In this document: positions 1 to 7,247 of the stretch, piece after piece | Layout of the letters: each line of letters starts with the position of its first letter | Numbering within the stretch: the stretch's first letter is position 1 | From: an uncultured Oscillochloris sp. | Lineage (GTDB): Bacteria > Chloroflexota > Chloroflexia > Chloroflexales > Chloroflexaceae | Assembly: GCA_903877945.1 (NCBI GenBank) | Contig: CAIRFY010000401.1 | Location: 1 to 14,442, forward strand | DNA: 14,442 nt | Direction of reading: 5' to 3' | The notes under the pieces: model-generated | Database searches by the model: none | The model's input: the letters and a program-made list of their open reading frames with translations, nothing else | What the model was told of the DNA's origin: nothing | Position numbers and translations under genes: made by a program

Positions 1-594
1 ATGACGAGGGAGACTGGTGGCAATCGGTGGGAGAGCCGAGCTAGAGACTGATGCAAGTTCACTGAGCTGATCGGCGCGACCATAACGCAAAAAGGCATCC
101 GTCGCGCTTGTCCAGTCAAGCAGACCCACAAACGGCGTCAGGTCAAAAATGGGCGTGATGTTATCCTTCTTGGCCTCGAAGGCACCGTAGATAATGCGCT
201 CTACCGTGGCATTGCGCACTACCCGCACAAAGGCAGCCGCAAGCAGGGCCATCATCGGGATGGAGCGTAACCCGTTGGTAATATCGAAGATAATCGTATC
301 TTTGTCTTCGATCACACCAGCAATGGCGGCGAAGATCTTCCACAGATCATCTTCAGACTCGCCCAACGGGATGTCCACGGGAAAGACAGGGAGTACACCA
401 TCGAGACGCTTTTGTAAATCGTCCAAGTGGCGCTCGCGGGCCTGCTTTGTCACAACCACATGCAGTTGGTCGGGCGTAAAGATTCGCACAGTGGCCTCCG
501 CCATCAGGTGCGTGGTACACGTCTGTTCGCCCCAGCAATAGGTCGTCTCATTAAGATTCCCTGCACCGAGGAAGCTGATCGCCTTGGTAGTCAT
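1..594 (-). CDS. csx1: CARF-domain cOA effector, TM1812/Csx1 (DxTHG) family, C-terminus cut by window edge
   Basis: The reading frame is open from an ATG at 594 to the window edge, giving the first 198 residues. The N-terminus has the family's opening FLGAGN (8-13) followed by ETTY, then the signature DITNGLRSIP (104-113), a variant of the DxTHG motif, and the conserved PIFDLTPF (148-155) followed by LLDW. These mark the CARF sensor half of TM1812/Csx1-type proteins (older name csx2, TIGR02221). Family knowledge: CARF dimers bind cyclic oligoadenylate made by Cas10 and switch on a C-terminal effector, usually a HEPN RNase. That effector part lies outside the window, so the output activity cannot be seen. 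A GGGAGG Shine-Dalgarno sits 6 bases before the ATG, and only 2 bases separate the gene from the large RAMP upstream. It is the last visible gene of the III-D operon. Family assignment is firm; the RNase activity is inferred. Confidence 0.92.
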   Translation of the reverse strand, partial: MTTKAISFLGAGNLNETTYCWGEQTCTTHLMAEATVRIFTPDQLHVVVTKQARERHLDDLQKRLDGVLPVFPVDIPLGESEDDLWKIFAAIAGVIEDKDTIIFDITNGLRSIPMMALLAAAFVRVVRNATVERIIYGAFEAKKDNITPIFDLTPFVGLLDWTSATDAFLRYGRADQLSELASVSSSALPPIATSLPRH

Positions 595-596
595 CG

Positions 597-2915
597 CTAT
601 CCTCCCGGCTTCTGTGCGGGGCGCAACTCCAGCACAACGCAGCCACTCTTGAGGGTGCGTGTGTCCATGACCTCGACACGGGCGCTGTTACCTGCTTTGA
701 ACTTCTTGCCGCCCAAGTTCTCGGCCTTGATCCGACCAATGGCTTTGTCGGTAGTAAAGCCGGGTACTTCGACCGCTACATCTCCGCTGTCGGCGTCAAC
801 TTCTAGGATCTTTCCGGTGAAGGTAGCGCCAACCTCCCGCAGCGATTGGCCGGTAGGTTTCGCGGGTGCGGCGGGCATGGGTGTGGGCGTGAGCTTAGCG
901 GCAGGAGAAGCCTGCTGGTGCTGCGGCTGGCGCGGGGCAGCCATCGCTGCGGCGGGGGCAGGTTCCCAGCCGATCACCTGGGTAGGTCGCGGTAGTACCG
1001 GGCGCTCTCTAAACCGCTCAAGCTCCATATAGCCCGTCTTCTCGGTAGGCGGCGCTTCCTTCCAACTCAGCAGGGCCAGCAGGCAACGCATGCGCAGGGT
1101 CTGATCGAGTTGATCCGCCCGCTCCTGCTCACCGCTCTCCTTCATCACGTAGCCTTCAAACTTAGCCAGACATGCATCAATCTCAGCTTGCTCCACCGTC
1201 TGTTCGCCGGTGTGCCATTGCGCTCCATCTAACAGGCGGCTATAGCGTGCATGCCGGTCATCCCGATAGACGCTGGAGTTGATGCTGACCGCGCCCATAC
1301 CCAGGGGCTTGCCCATGCCCAGGGCCAGCCGGTAGCGCTCGTCAGCGGCGAGGCGCAACACCCAGAGCAGCGCGCCCAGCTCAATCTGGCTCAGGTTCTC
1401 AAAGCGTAGCGTAAAGCGAAAGCTGACGCCGGGTGCCACGGGCTTGATGCGGGTGTACTGACTGGCCGCCTTGTCGATCTTGACCAGGTCGCGTTCGATC
1501 ATATCGGCCAGTGGCACGTTAGGCTTATGCCAGTAGCGCTTATGCCCGCGCACCACGGTCTCGGCAGTGGGGCGGGAGGCGTAGTGCATCAGATTGCGCT
1601 TCTGAGTGCTGGTCTGCACTAAGTAGTGCTGGAAGGTGGTCGGCTTAGGGCCGCTGAGGATCTTCGGCGTAACCACCTCTGGCTCATACCAGAGATGCTC
1701 GGGCTTGCCATCCAGTTCCGCGTCGCTTACAAACACCCGCCCGGCGCGGGCCTGATCTCCTGGCACCTTCCCCGGTCGCACATAGCCGAAGATCGCGTCG
1801 GCAAGATCGGTGTCAGTGATTTGCCGCAAGTACTCCGGGACGAAGTCGCGGGGCGTGGCTGCGCGGCTTGCGCCAAGAAATCGGTAAGGTACGCGAAAGT
1901 TGGGACTCTGACCAAACAATGTGATCGGCCTACCGTGACCTGGATCGCAGTAGAAGATTGGCCGTCCCTCCTCCAGCACGCCCAAACGACGATCAAACGG
2001 CGAGTCTTGCATCTTCTCACCCCGCTGGAATGCCGTCAGGCTTGTGCAATAATCCTCAACTGCCCGGTCTTCAATGAAGATCGGCTGGGCGGCCTTCTGG
2101 CGCTCTCCGGCAACCGCATGATTCTTCCGAGGGGAGAACTGACTTCCCGATCCCGTTTCGATCATATTGCCGCTGGTGATCAGCATGCCGTCATACGGAT
2201 GTATGCCGGGCTTGTCGATCTGATCAATCACCATCCGCCCGGTCTTGGTCGTTTTAGTTGTAAAGCTGACCGCAATGTACTGCGGCTGATAGGCAGAGTT
2301 ATTGAAGCGCATGACGCCCAGGGAGAGAGGAATGTCGGTCTGGCGAGCCTTTAGGTAGCCCTCTTTCCCAAAATGCTGCGCCGGGATGATCGCCCAATGA
2401 TCATTCAGTCGCGTCAGATAGCCCGCCCGAACATTTGCCAGGGTCGTTCGGTATGGATTTGCTAACGGATCATCACCTTTAGCCGCAACCGCCCGATAGA
2501 AGAAGTGCTGGCGCTCCGTCACGCGCTCCATCTTGCCATAGCCAACGATCTCGACCAGAGCGCGCAGCATACCGCGCAGGCTGCTGCCGGGAATGATCGG
2601 GCGCTGCGGATCGCCGTGGTGGAAGAAGTCGGCGCGCTTCTGCTGTTGCCCCGGCTCGTCCTTCAGTTTATCGAAGCTCTTCTCACCGTGGGCAACGAAA
2701 TCCTCGGGCTGCCAACCAGCACGCACGTAGAGCGGACGGGCCGTGGTCAAGCGGCACTCAATCCGCCCGCTCAGTCGGTTGGCGTGGTAACGATCCTGGT
2801 CAGGAATATCATCTTCCTTTGGAACGAGGACAACCCGCTCGGGCAGGGGCACGAAGTTGTAGGGTGCCAACGCAGCGTATGTATTCGGCACGTTGGTATG
2901 CTCAGGCAAGCTCAT
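597..2915 (-). CDS. Large Cas7-like RAMP protein (TIGR03986-type, 'Cas7-insertion') with C-terminal OB/S1-like domain
   Basis: This 772-residue RAMP-superfamily protein is probably a backbone subunit of the III-D effector complex. The motif PIIPGSSLRGMLRALVE (106-122) is the classic RAMP helix entry. A glycine-rich loop GMGKPLGMG (533-541) closes the core, and the roughly 400 residues between them are much more than a plain Cas7 needs, so the core carries a large insertion. A Pro/Ala/Gln-rich linker (about 649-690) leads to a small beta-rich domain (about 693-766; GATFTGKILEV, then IGRIKAENL, then VVLELRP) that looks like an OB or S1 RNA-binding fold. The ATG follows a GGAGG at 6-base spacing, 1 base after the csx19 stop. 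By family and position it matches the Cas7-insertion subunit of III-D complexes. The family call is good; the OB/S1 reading is by eye. Confidence 0.85.
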   Translation of the reverse strand: MSLPEHTNVPNTYAALAPYNFVPLPERVVLVPKEDDIPDQDRYHANRLSGRIECRLTTARPLYVRAGWQPEDFVAHGEKSFDKLKDEPGQQQKRADFFHHGDPQRPIIPGSSLRGMLRALVEIVGYGKMERVTERQHFFYRAVAAKGDDPLANPYRTTLANVRAGYLTRLNDHWAIIPAQHFGKEGYLKARQTDIPLSLGVMRFNNSAYQPQYIAVSFTTKTTKTGRMVIDQIDKPGIHPYDGMLITSGNMIETGSGSQFSPRKNHAVAGERQKAAQPIFIEDRAVEDYCTSLTAFQRGEKMQDSPFDRRLGVLEEGRPIFYCDPGHGRPITLFGQSPNFRVPYRFLGASRAATPRDFVPEYLRQITDTDLADAIFGYVRPGKVPGDQARAGRVFVSDAELDGKPEHLWYEPEVVTPKILSGPKPTTFQHYLVQTSTQKRNLMHYASRPTAETVVRGHKRYWHKPNVPLADMIERDLVKIDKAASQYTRIKPVAPGVSFRFTLRFENLSQIELGALLWVLRLAADERYRLALGMGKPLGMGAVSINSSVYRDDRHARYSRLLDGAQWHTGEQTVEQAEIDACLAKFEGYVMKESGEQERADQLDQTLRMRCLLALLSWKEAPPTEKTGYMELERFRERPVLPRPTQVIGWEPAPAAAMAAPRQPQHQQASPAAKLTPTPMPAAPAKPTGQSLREVGATFTGKILEVDADSGDVAVEVPGFTTDKAIGRIKAENLGGKKFKAGNSARVEVMDTRTLKSGCVVLELRPAQKPGG

Positions 2916-2916
2916 C

Positions 2917-3489
2917 TTAAACCTCCGCTTCGCTCAGGCCGAGCAGACGCCCGGCGACAATTCGGATCACACCGCTGGCGTCGTGCTGAAGGTAGTGGCG
3001 CATGGTCAGGTGGGCGCGTTGTTTATCACTCGGCGTGTGCTGGAGCGGCGGGGCGTGGATGATGCCCTCGGCACCCTCGCGCAACTCGCAGAACCCGCCG
3101 CGTGGTGGCTGCTCCTCCTTGAAGCCCCACAACACGTAGTCCTCGTCGAAATACTCGCCGGCCTCGCCTTCGCCATCGTGGCGTGTGGTGGCATGCCACT
3201 GCTCGTCTGGCCCGCGCCAAAGCAGCAACTCGCCCGCCGCGCCGAAGAGCCGGGCCTGCTGGAGTGTCTCGCCGCGCAGGCTGAGGCCCCGTCGCGGGAA
3301 GGCGTCGCTGGAGAGGGTCAGTTCATTGTTGCGCAGTTCACCCCAGATCACACCGCTATCAGTGTGGGCCAGCAGCCAGCGCAGACCGAGGGCTGTGGTG
3401 CGTGCGTGCAGCCACGCACGCAGGTCGGTGGGGAGCATGACTGGCTCGACAGTGCAGCTTGAGGCGATGGGTTTGATCTCACGCGGCAT
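2917..3489 (-). CDS. csx19: Csx19, type III-D accessory subunit (TIGR03984 family)
   Basis: This 190-residue protein is typical of Csx19 in length. Family-like blocks are SGVIWGEL (45-52), the acidic DEDYVLWG (115-122), RGGFCEL (130-136) followed by the EGIIHAPP turn, and a C-terminal LTMRHYLQHD...GVIRIVAGRLLGL segment (161-185). Csx19 is a hallmark of subtype III-D and is a structural subunit of the III-Dv complex; no enzymatic motif is visible. The start at 3489 is chosen because AGGAAGGAAGG (3495-3505) sits 5 bases upstream. A start further upstream at 3540 would overlap the double Cas7 gene by 62 bp and add residues that do not look conserved. The chosen start overlaps the upstream gene by 11 bp, which suggests translational coupling. 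Function beyond complex membership is not seen. Confidence 0.87.
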   Translation of the reverse strand: MPREIKPIASSCTVEPVMLPTDLRAWLHARTTALGLRWLLAHTDSGVIWGELRNNELTLSSDAFPRRGLSLRGETLQQARLFGAAGELLLWRGPDEQWHATTRHDGEGEAGEYFDEDYVLWGFKEEQPPRGGFCELREGAEGIIHAPPLQHTPSDKQRAHLTMRHYLQHDASGVIRIVAGRLLGLSEAEV

Positions 3490-4915
3490 GGGTACCTTCC
3501 TTCCTGGCAACGGCGGCGACAAAACCTTCCAGTTCGACAATCTCGCCCACGACTCGCAGGCGCAGATCGGCGTCGGCGTTGAATTGCCATTGGCGATCCT
3601 TTCCCCAGTTCAACGTAGCTTCAACACCGCGCAGCCGCCCGCGCCCGACGCTGGCCTCACCGCCCAGCGGTAGATCGCCGCTCCAGAGATCTTTCAGCAA
3701 CAGCAGCAGCAGGCCAACATCGTGAGCCGTAGGGTTGATGATTGTGATCGTCGTCTGCACCCGGCCCGCCACGCAAGGTGCCTCGTGGAAGAGCGCGGTG
3801 TCGAGCGCACCGCCGGTGAAGCGGTCAATGCCCACGCGACTCTGCACCAGCGTGCGCGACTCTGTAATACACGCTTCCTCAACCAGCAAGCGACTGGCAC
3901 ATGGCGTACCCTGCTCGCCGTGGGGCGTCCAACCAAACAGCGACTCCAACTGCTTCGTCACCTGTACATCATCGTGAAACGTGCGCAAAATGCGCCCGGC
4001 ACGCGCTCGCAGTGCCCCGGCAAGACTCGTTCCTGGTAGCACCGGCTGACCAGTGGCATTCACCAGGTGGATCACATCGGGCTGCGTATCGCCCATCAGC
4101 AACGCACCATCGGCGGCGCGAAGCGGCTGCTCAGATCGGATCAGGAGCGGGCTAGCTAGTTCAAAGACTGCGGTCAGTTGCACAGCATTACGCTTATCCA
4201 CTGCCGCAGGAGTCTTCAGTAGTTCGCTGATCGAGCTCAGCGGCATCTCTGGCGGCAGATCAAGGTCGGCGCGTAGCCAAGCCAGCAGATCTTTCGGCTC
4301 GTGCACGTTGTAGCGGGTGAGCCTCCAGCCATTCTTTACTTGACAGCGCCCGAAACCACGCGAGCGCCGTGCGCCGAGGATAATCTCGCCGCGCTCAAGG
4401 CCCTGGAGCGCCAGGGCCAGCGCCTGCTCAGCCGCACTGTCGTCGTCGGAGAGCAGCAACTCGAAGCGCAGCGGGAAGATCGTCCCCACCGGCAGTAGCT
4501 CCAGGTCGTACTTGATCTTGTCGCTGGCGACCCGACGCTTAGGATCAATCCCAACCCCATCGCGGATCTCGATTACCGGCTGATTGGCGAGCGCGTCATC
4601 AACGATCAGCGGACTCTGGTTGCCGTGCGGGTCGCGCTTCGTCCCACCGAAGAGTCGCTGGGCCAGCGAGTTGCGCTGCTCCTTTAGCTCAGGCTCCCGG
4701 TGACCGTACTCGTGAGCCTGGAGATAGGCGCGCAGCGCACCGGCAATCGACGTACCGGGCAGCAGCGGACAACCCTCCAGCGGATCGCGCTGGAGTATGA
4801 GATCGACTGCCTCGCCACGGTCGCCGTTGCCCATATGGGCGGGCGTGGTCAGCACGAGATCGCCGGTGAGTACCAGGCGCGTCGTGATCTTGCGTGAGTC
4901 ATCCCAGTTACTCAT
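3479..4915 (-). CDS. Fused double Cas7/Csm3-like RAMP (Cas7-2x)
   Basis: Two Csm3-like units lie in one 478-residue chain. Unit 1 (about 10-200) has HMGNG (27-31), D38 in the loop equivalent to the Csm3 catalytic aspartate, LPGTSIAGALRAYL (52-65), a VGIDPKRR thumb segment (121-128) and the glycine loop GARRSRGFGR (181-190). Unit 2 (about 244-440) repeats the plan: D280, LPGTSLAGALRAR (293-305), VGIDRFTGGAL (361-371) and GGEASVGRGR (418-427). Csm3-type Cas7 subunits bind the crRNA backbone and cut target RNA at 6-nt steps, so both halves may be active slicers. The start overlaps the csx10 stop as ATGA (4 bp). The architecture equals the Cas7-2x subunit of the described III-Dv complex. Assignment of the catalytic aspartates is by manual alignment to Csm3 D33. 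Confidence 0.9.
   Translation of the reverse strand: MSNWDDSRKITTRLVLTGDLVLTTPAHMGNGDRGEAVDLILQRDPLEGCPLLPGTSIAGALRAYLQAHEYGHREPELKEQRNSLAQRLFGGTKRDPHGNQSPLIVDDALANQPVIEIRDGVGIDPKRRVASDKIKYDLELLPVGTIFPLRFELLLSDDDSAAEQALALALQGLERGEIILGARRSRGFGRCQVKNGWRLTRYNVHEPKDLLAWLRADLDLPPEMPLSSISELLKTPAAVDKRNAVQLTAVFELASPLLIRSEQPLRAADGALLMGDTQPDVIHLVNATGQPVLPGTSLAGALRARAGRILRTFHDDVQVTKQLESLFGWTPHGEQGTPCASRLLVEEACITESRTLVQSRVGIDRFTGGALDTALFHEAPCVAGRVQTTITIINPTAHDVGLLLLLLKDLWSGDLPLGGEASVGRGRLRGVEATLNWGKDRQWQFNADADLRLRVVGEIVELEGFVAAVARKEGTHAA
3495..3505 (-). promoter_or_regulatory. Ribosome binding site that fixes the csx19 start
   Basis: On the minus strand this reads AGGAAGGAAGG, a repeated purine-rich Shine-Dalgarno lying 5 bases before the ATG at 3489 and inside the 3' end of the upstream double-Cas7 gene. 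It supports the 190-residue form of Csx19. Confidence 0.7.
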
Positions 4916-6594
4916 GCCTGTGGCTCCTCTTTGCTCTGGCGCTGCTTGCGGTGCAGGCCGGTCAGCACTGCCTCGATTAGGCGCAAGGTGGTGCGGGTGG
5001 TTAGGACGAGGTCGGATTCTGGTTGCACGCCAGCCACCTTCGGCCAGAGATCGGGACGCAGATTAAGCGCCTTCCAGACAGCATCCGTCTCTAGCAATTC
5101 ATCGAGCCATGTCCGCAGCGAGCGCCCAGCTAACCGTGCGTTTGCAAGCTGATTGTGCGCGACCTCTTTGAATTGGGCCATGCCTCGATCAATCACTACC
5201 GTGTTGCCATCCTTCCGCGCCTGGCGCAGCAGCACCCGCAGACGCCCAAGCTGACTGTTACGCGGGAGGGTGGTCACCTGCGCATCAATCACCTGATCGC
5301 GCACATACTTTGCTATCTCCAGGTCAATCCTCTGCTCAAGTAGGCGCAGGGCCATGCGTTGGGCGGCGACTCTGCCAGTGGCCGAGAGCGTAGCCACATC
5401 TCGCGGCGTAGCGTAGGCTTTATCCTTCTTCTTTTCATCCTTGGTAACACAGTACACAGCCTCGTCAAGCCACTGGAATGCGATCCGCCCGTAGCCCTCA
5501 GGGCGACGCTCACCGATCCCGCACTGCTCCACGTGACGCAACTGCTCCACACTCACCACCTCACGTGGATACACAATGAAGTGACTACCCGCCTTGATCG
5601 CTGGCTGCTGGGGCAGCGGCAGCCGCCAGGTCTGGTTGAAGCCAGCCGCCAGGGTTGCCGCGCTGAAACTACGCGCCGGGTCGATTTGTACCTCGAAGCC
5701 GAGGTAGGACGAAAGGATGCGGTCATCGACACGCTCGCTCACCAGTGGCTGCTGGGCCAGGCTGGCCACCGGCACGCCAAAGATGTCGCGCAGCAGCACA
5801 TCGCTGAGCAGGGTAATCGCGAGCGGATGATCGGCAGCGACGGGTTCCAGTTCGGCTTCGCCGATCTCGCGCCAGCGAGATACCGGCTTATCCACTTCGA
5901 TCCGCACCCGGCCATAGTTCGCGCTACGCGAGCGCCCGAGCCATGCCTCTTTGTTTTGCAACAACAACTGCTGCATCAAGGCCAGATCGTCGGGTTGCTC
6001 GATCAGCAGCGCACCGGCGAACCACTGACCCTCAGACAACGCCTCGTACTGGAAGATCGCGCCGCGTCCCGGCAGATCGGTTGCGCGGCCCAAGACGCGG
6101 TCGCGCTGGACATGCACCGTGACCCGACTGGGTGCCGTGTTCAGGCTGGTGATTGCCGTGTCGCTCACCGTGCAGTAGGGCGAACTGAGTGACTTGAGCT
6201 GATCCTGCGCCTCGCGCTCGATTTCGCGCCGCTTTTCCTCGTTCCACTCTTCATCAGCAGTGTTGTAGGCCGTGTAGGGCTGCTCGGTATCGGTCTTTTT
6301 CAGATGAAGCAGCGTCAGCGGCGTCGGCAGGCCGCGCTGCCCGCCCCGGCTGAGCAGGTAGGCGTTGAGACAGCGCACCCCGCCGTCGAAGAAGAGCCGC
6401 CGCGCCTCGGGGTTCACCGCGAGATCATTGTCATGCGGGTCGATCTTGCGCAAGCCCAGGTAGCGCCCGATCATCACGCCGCGCAGCAGGCTGCCCGGCA
6501 GGTAATCGAGCGAGGTCACGCTATTGGGATCACCTGACGGGCCGGCAATCAGCACTGGCTGCTCTAGGTAGACCCGAAATGGGAGGATATTCAT
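4912..6594 (-). CDS. csx10: Csx10, Cas5-like subunit of type III-D, with helical C-terminal tail
   Basis: This is a 560-residue RAMP protein with two ferredoxin-like units. Landmarks are LDYLPGSLLRGVMIGRYLG (29-47), a first glycine-rich loop GRSRSANYGRV (220-230) and a second, more canonical loop GIGERRPEGYGRI (359-371). This layout and length fit Csx10 (TIGR02674), the Cas5-group subunit that defines subtype III-D and caps the crRNA 5' handle. After about residue 395 the chain becomes predominantly helical and basic, with no RAMP motifs; the operon has no separate small-subunit (Cas11/csm2) gene, so this tail may supply that role (inference). It starts by ATGA overlap with the single Cas7 gene and ends by ATGA overlap with the double Cas7 gene. 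Confidence 0.9.
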   Translation of the reverse strand: MNILPFRVYLEQPVLIAGPSGDPNSVTSLDYLPGSLLRGVMIGRYLGLRKIDPHDNDLAVNPEARRLFFDGGVRCLNAYLLSRGGQRGLPTPLTLLHLKKTDTEQPYTAYNTADEEWNEEKRREIEREAQDQLKSLSSPYCTVSDTAITSLNTAPSRVTVHVQRDRVLGRATDLPGRGAIFQYEALSEGQWFAGALLIEQPDDLALMQQLLLQNKEAWLGRSRSANYGRVRIEVDKPVSRWREIGEAELEPVAADHPLAITLLSDVLLRDIFGVPVASLAQQPLVSERVDDRILSSYLGFEVQIDPARSFSAATLAAGFNQTWRLPLPQQPAIKAGSHFIVYPREVVSVEQLRHVEQCGIGERRPEGYGRIAFQWLDEAVYCVTKDEKKKDKAYATPRDVATLSATGRVAAQRMALRLLEQRIDLEIAKYVRDQVIDAQVTTLPRNSQLGRLRVLLRQARKDGNTVVIDRGMAQFKEVAHNQLANARLAGRSLRTWLDELLETDAVWKALNLRPDLWPKVAGVQPESDLVLTTRTTLRLIEAVLTGLHRKQRQSKEEPQA

Positions 6595-7247
6595 GGGCGC
6601 ACCTCGGCATCAAATGGGTGGAAGCACTGCTCGGTGAAGACGCTGTCGTGGTAGTTATCGGGGATATTCGGGTGCAACAGCATCCGCAGCCGACCACGGC
6701 CCCGATTACGGGCGGTGCCACCACGCCGCACAGCGAGGACGCAGGCAGCGAGTAGGGACAATGTTCTCTCATCGGGCTGGCTGGCAAAGTCAAGCTGTGC
6801 AATCAGATCAGTCTCGCGCAGCAGCACACGCATGGATCGCAGCGAACCCTCTTGAGGCGCTCCGCTCTCCGCATCGAGCGAGGTCTGACGGCGGATGGCC
6901 GTACAGGCACCGAGCAGTTGCCCCGGCTGATGCGGCTCGCTGCGCAAGATATTGCAGAGATCCGGTGGCAGTGTGGCCGATCCGACATGCATCTGCGCGA
7001 TGTCCTTGCCGGTCGCGCCGGAACGCCCGAAGAGGAGAGTTGCCGCATCGTCCCAGCGCTGGGGTTCACCAAGGGCAAAGCGCAGGTTGGCGTACTCCTC
7101 CCGCAGCAGCCCCTTGATCACCCGCCCACCGACGAAGGGTATGCCGTCCGTATCGTGCTCGATGTCGGTATCAACCAAGCCAGCGGTGCCATCACCGCGC
7201 CCGAAGGTTGTATCGCTGCGCAGGTGCAGCGTGAGGTAGTAGCGCAT
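6591..7247 (-). CDS. csm3: Cas7/Csm3-like RAMP, crRNA-binding backbone subunit and probable target-RNA nuclease
   Basis: This 218-residue single Cas7 unit has FGRGDGTAGLVD (15-26), in which D26 occupies the position of the Csm3 catalytic aspartate. It continues with FVGGRVIKGLLREE (38-51), a thumb-like TAIRRQTSLDAESGAP segment (116-131) and a glycine/arginine-rich loop RRGGTARNRGRGRLR (174-188). Length is normal for Csm3. Family knowledge: Csm3 binds crRNA and cuts bound target RNA through that aspartate. The start codon overlaps the cas10 stop by one base (TAATG), and the stop overlaps the csx10 start by 4 bp. Position immediately before the Cas5-like gene is notable because in the III-Dv complex these two are fused in this order. 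Confidence 0.9.
   Translation of the reverse strand: MRYYLTLHLRSDTTFGRGDGTAGLVDTDIEHDTDGIPFVGGRVIKGLLREEYANLRFALGEPQRWDDAATLLFGRSGATGKDIAQMHVGSATLPPDLCNILRSEPHQPGQLLGACTAIRRQTSLDAESGAPQEGSLRSMRVLLRETDLIAQLDFASQPDERTLSLLAACVLAVRRGGTARNRGRGRLRMLLHPNIPDNYHDSVFTEQCFHPFDAEVRP

Noticed and set aside
3490..3540. Longer Csx19 beginning at 3540
   Set aside because: It would overlap the double-Cas7 gene by 62 bp and lacks a good Shine-Dalgarno, whereas the ATG at 3489 has AGGAAGGAAGG at 5-base spacing.
5359..6192. A 277-codon plus-strand open frame opposite csx10
   Set aside because: It is fully antisense to a well-supported gene, has no recognisable motifs or ribosome binding site, and looks like a GC-rich shadow frame. 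The same applies to long plus-strand frames at 1626-2354, 2893-3462, 10395-11132 and 12056-12526.
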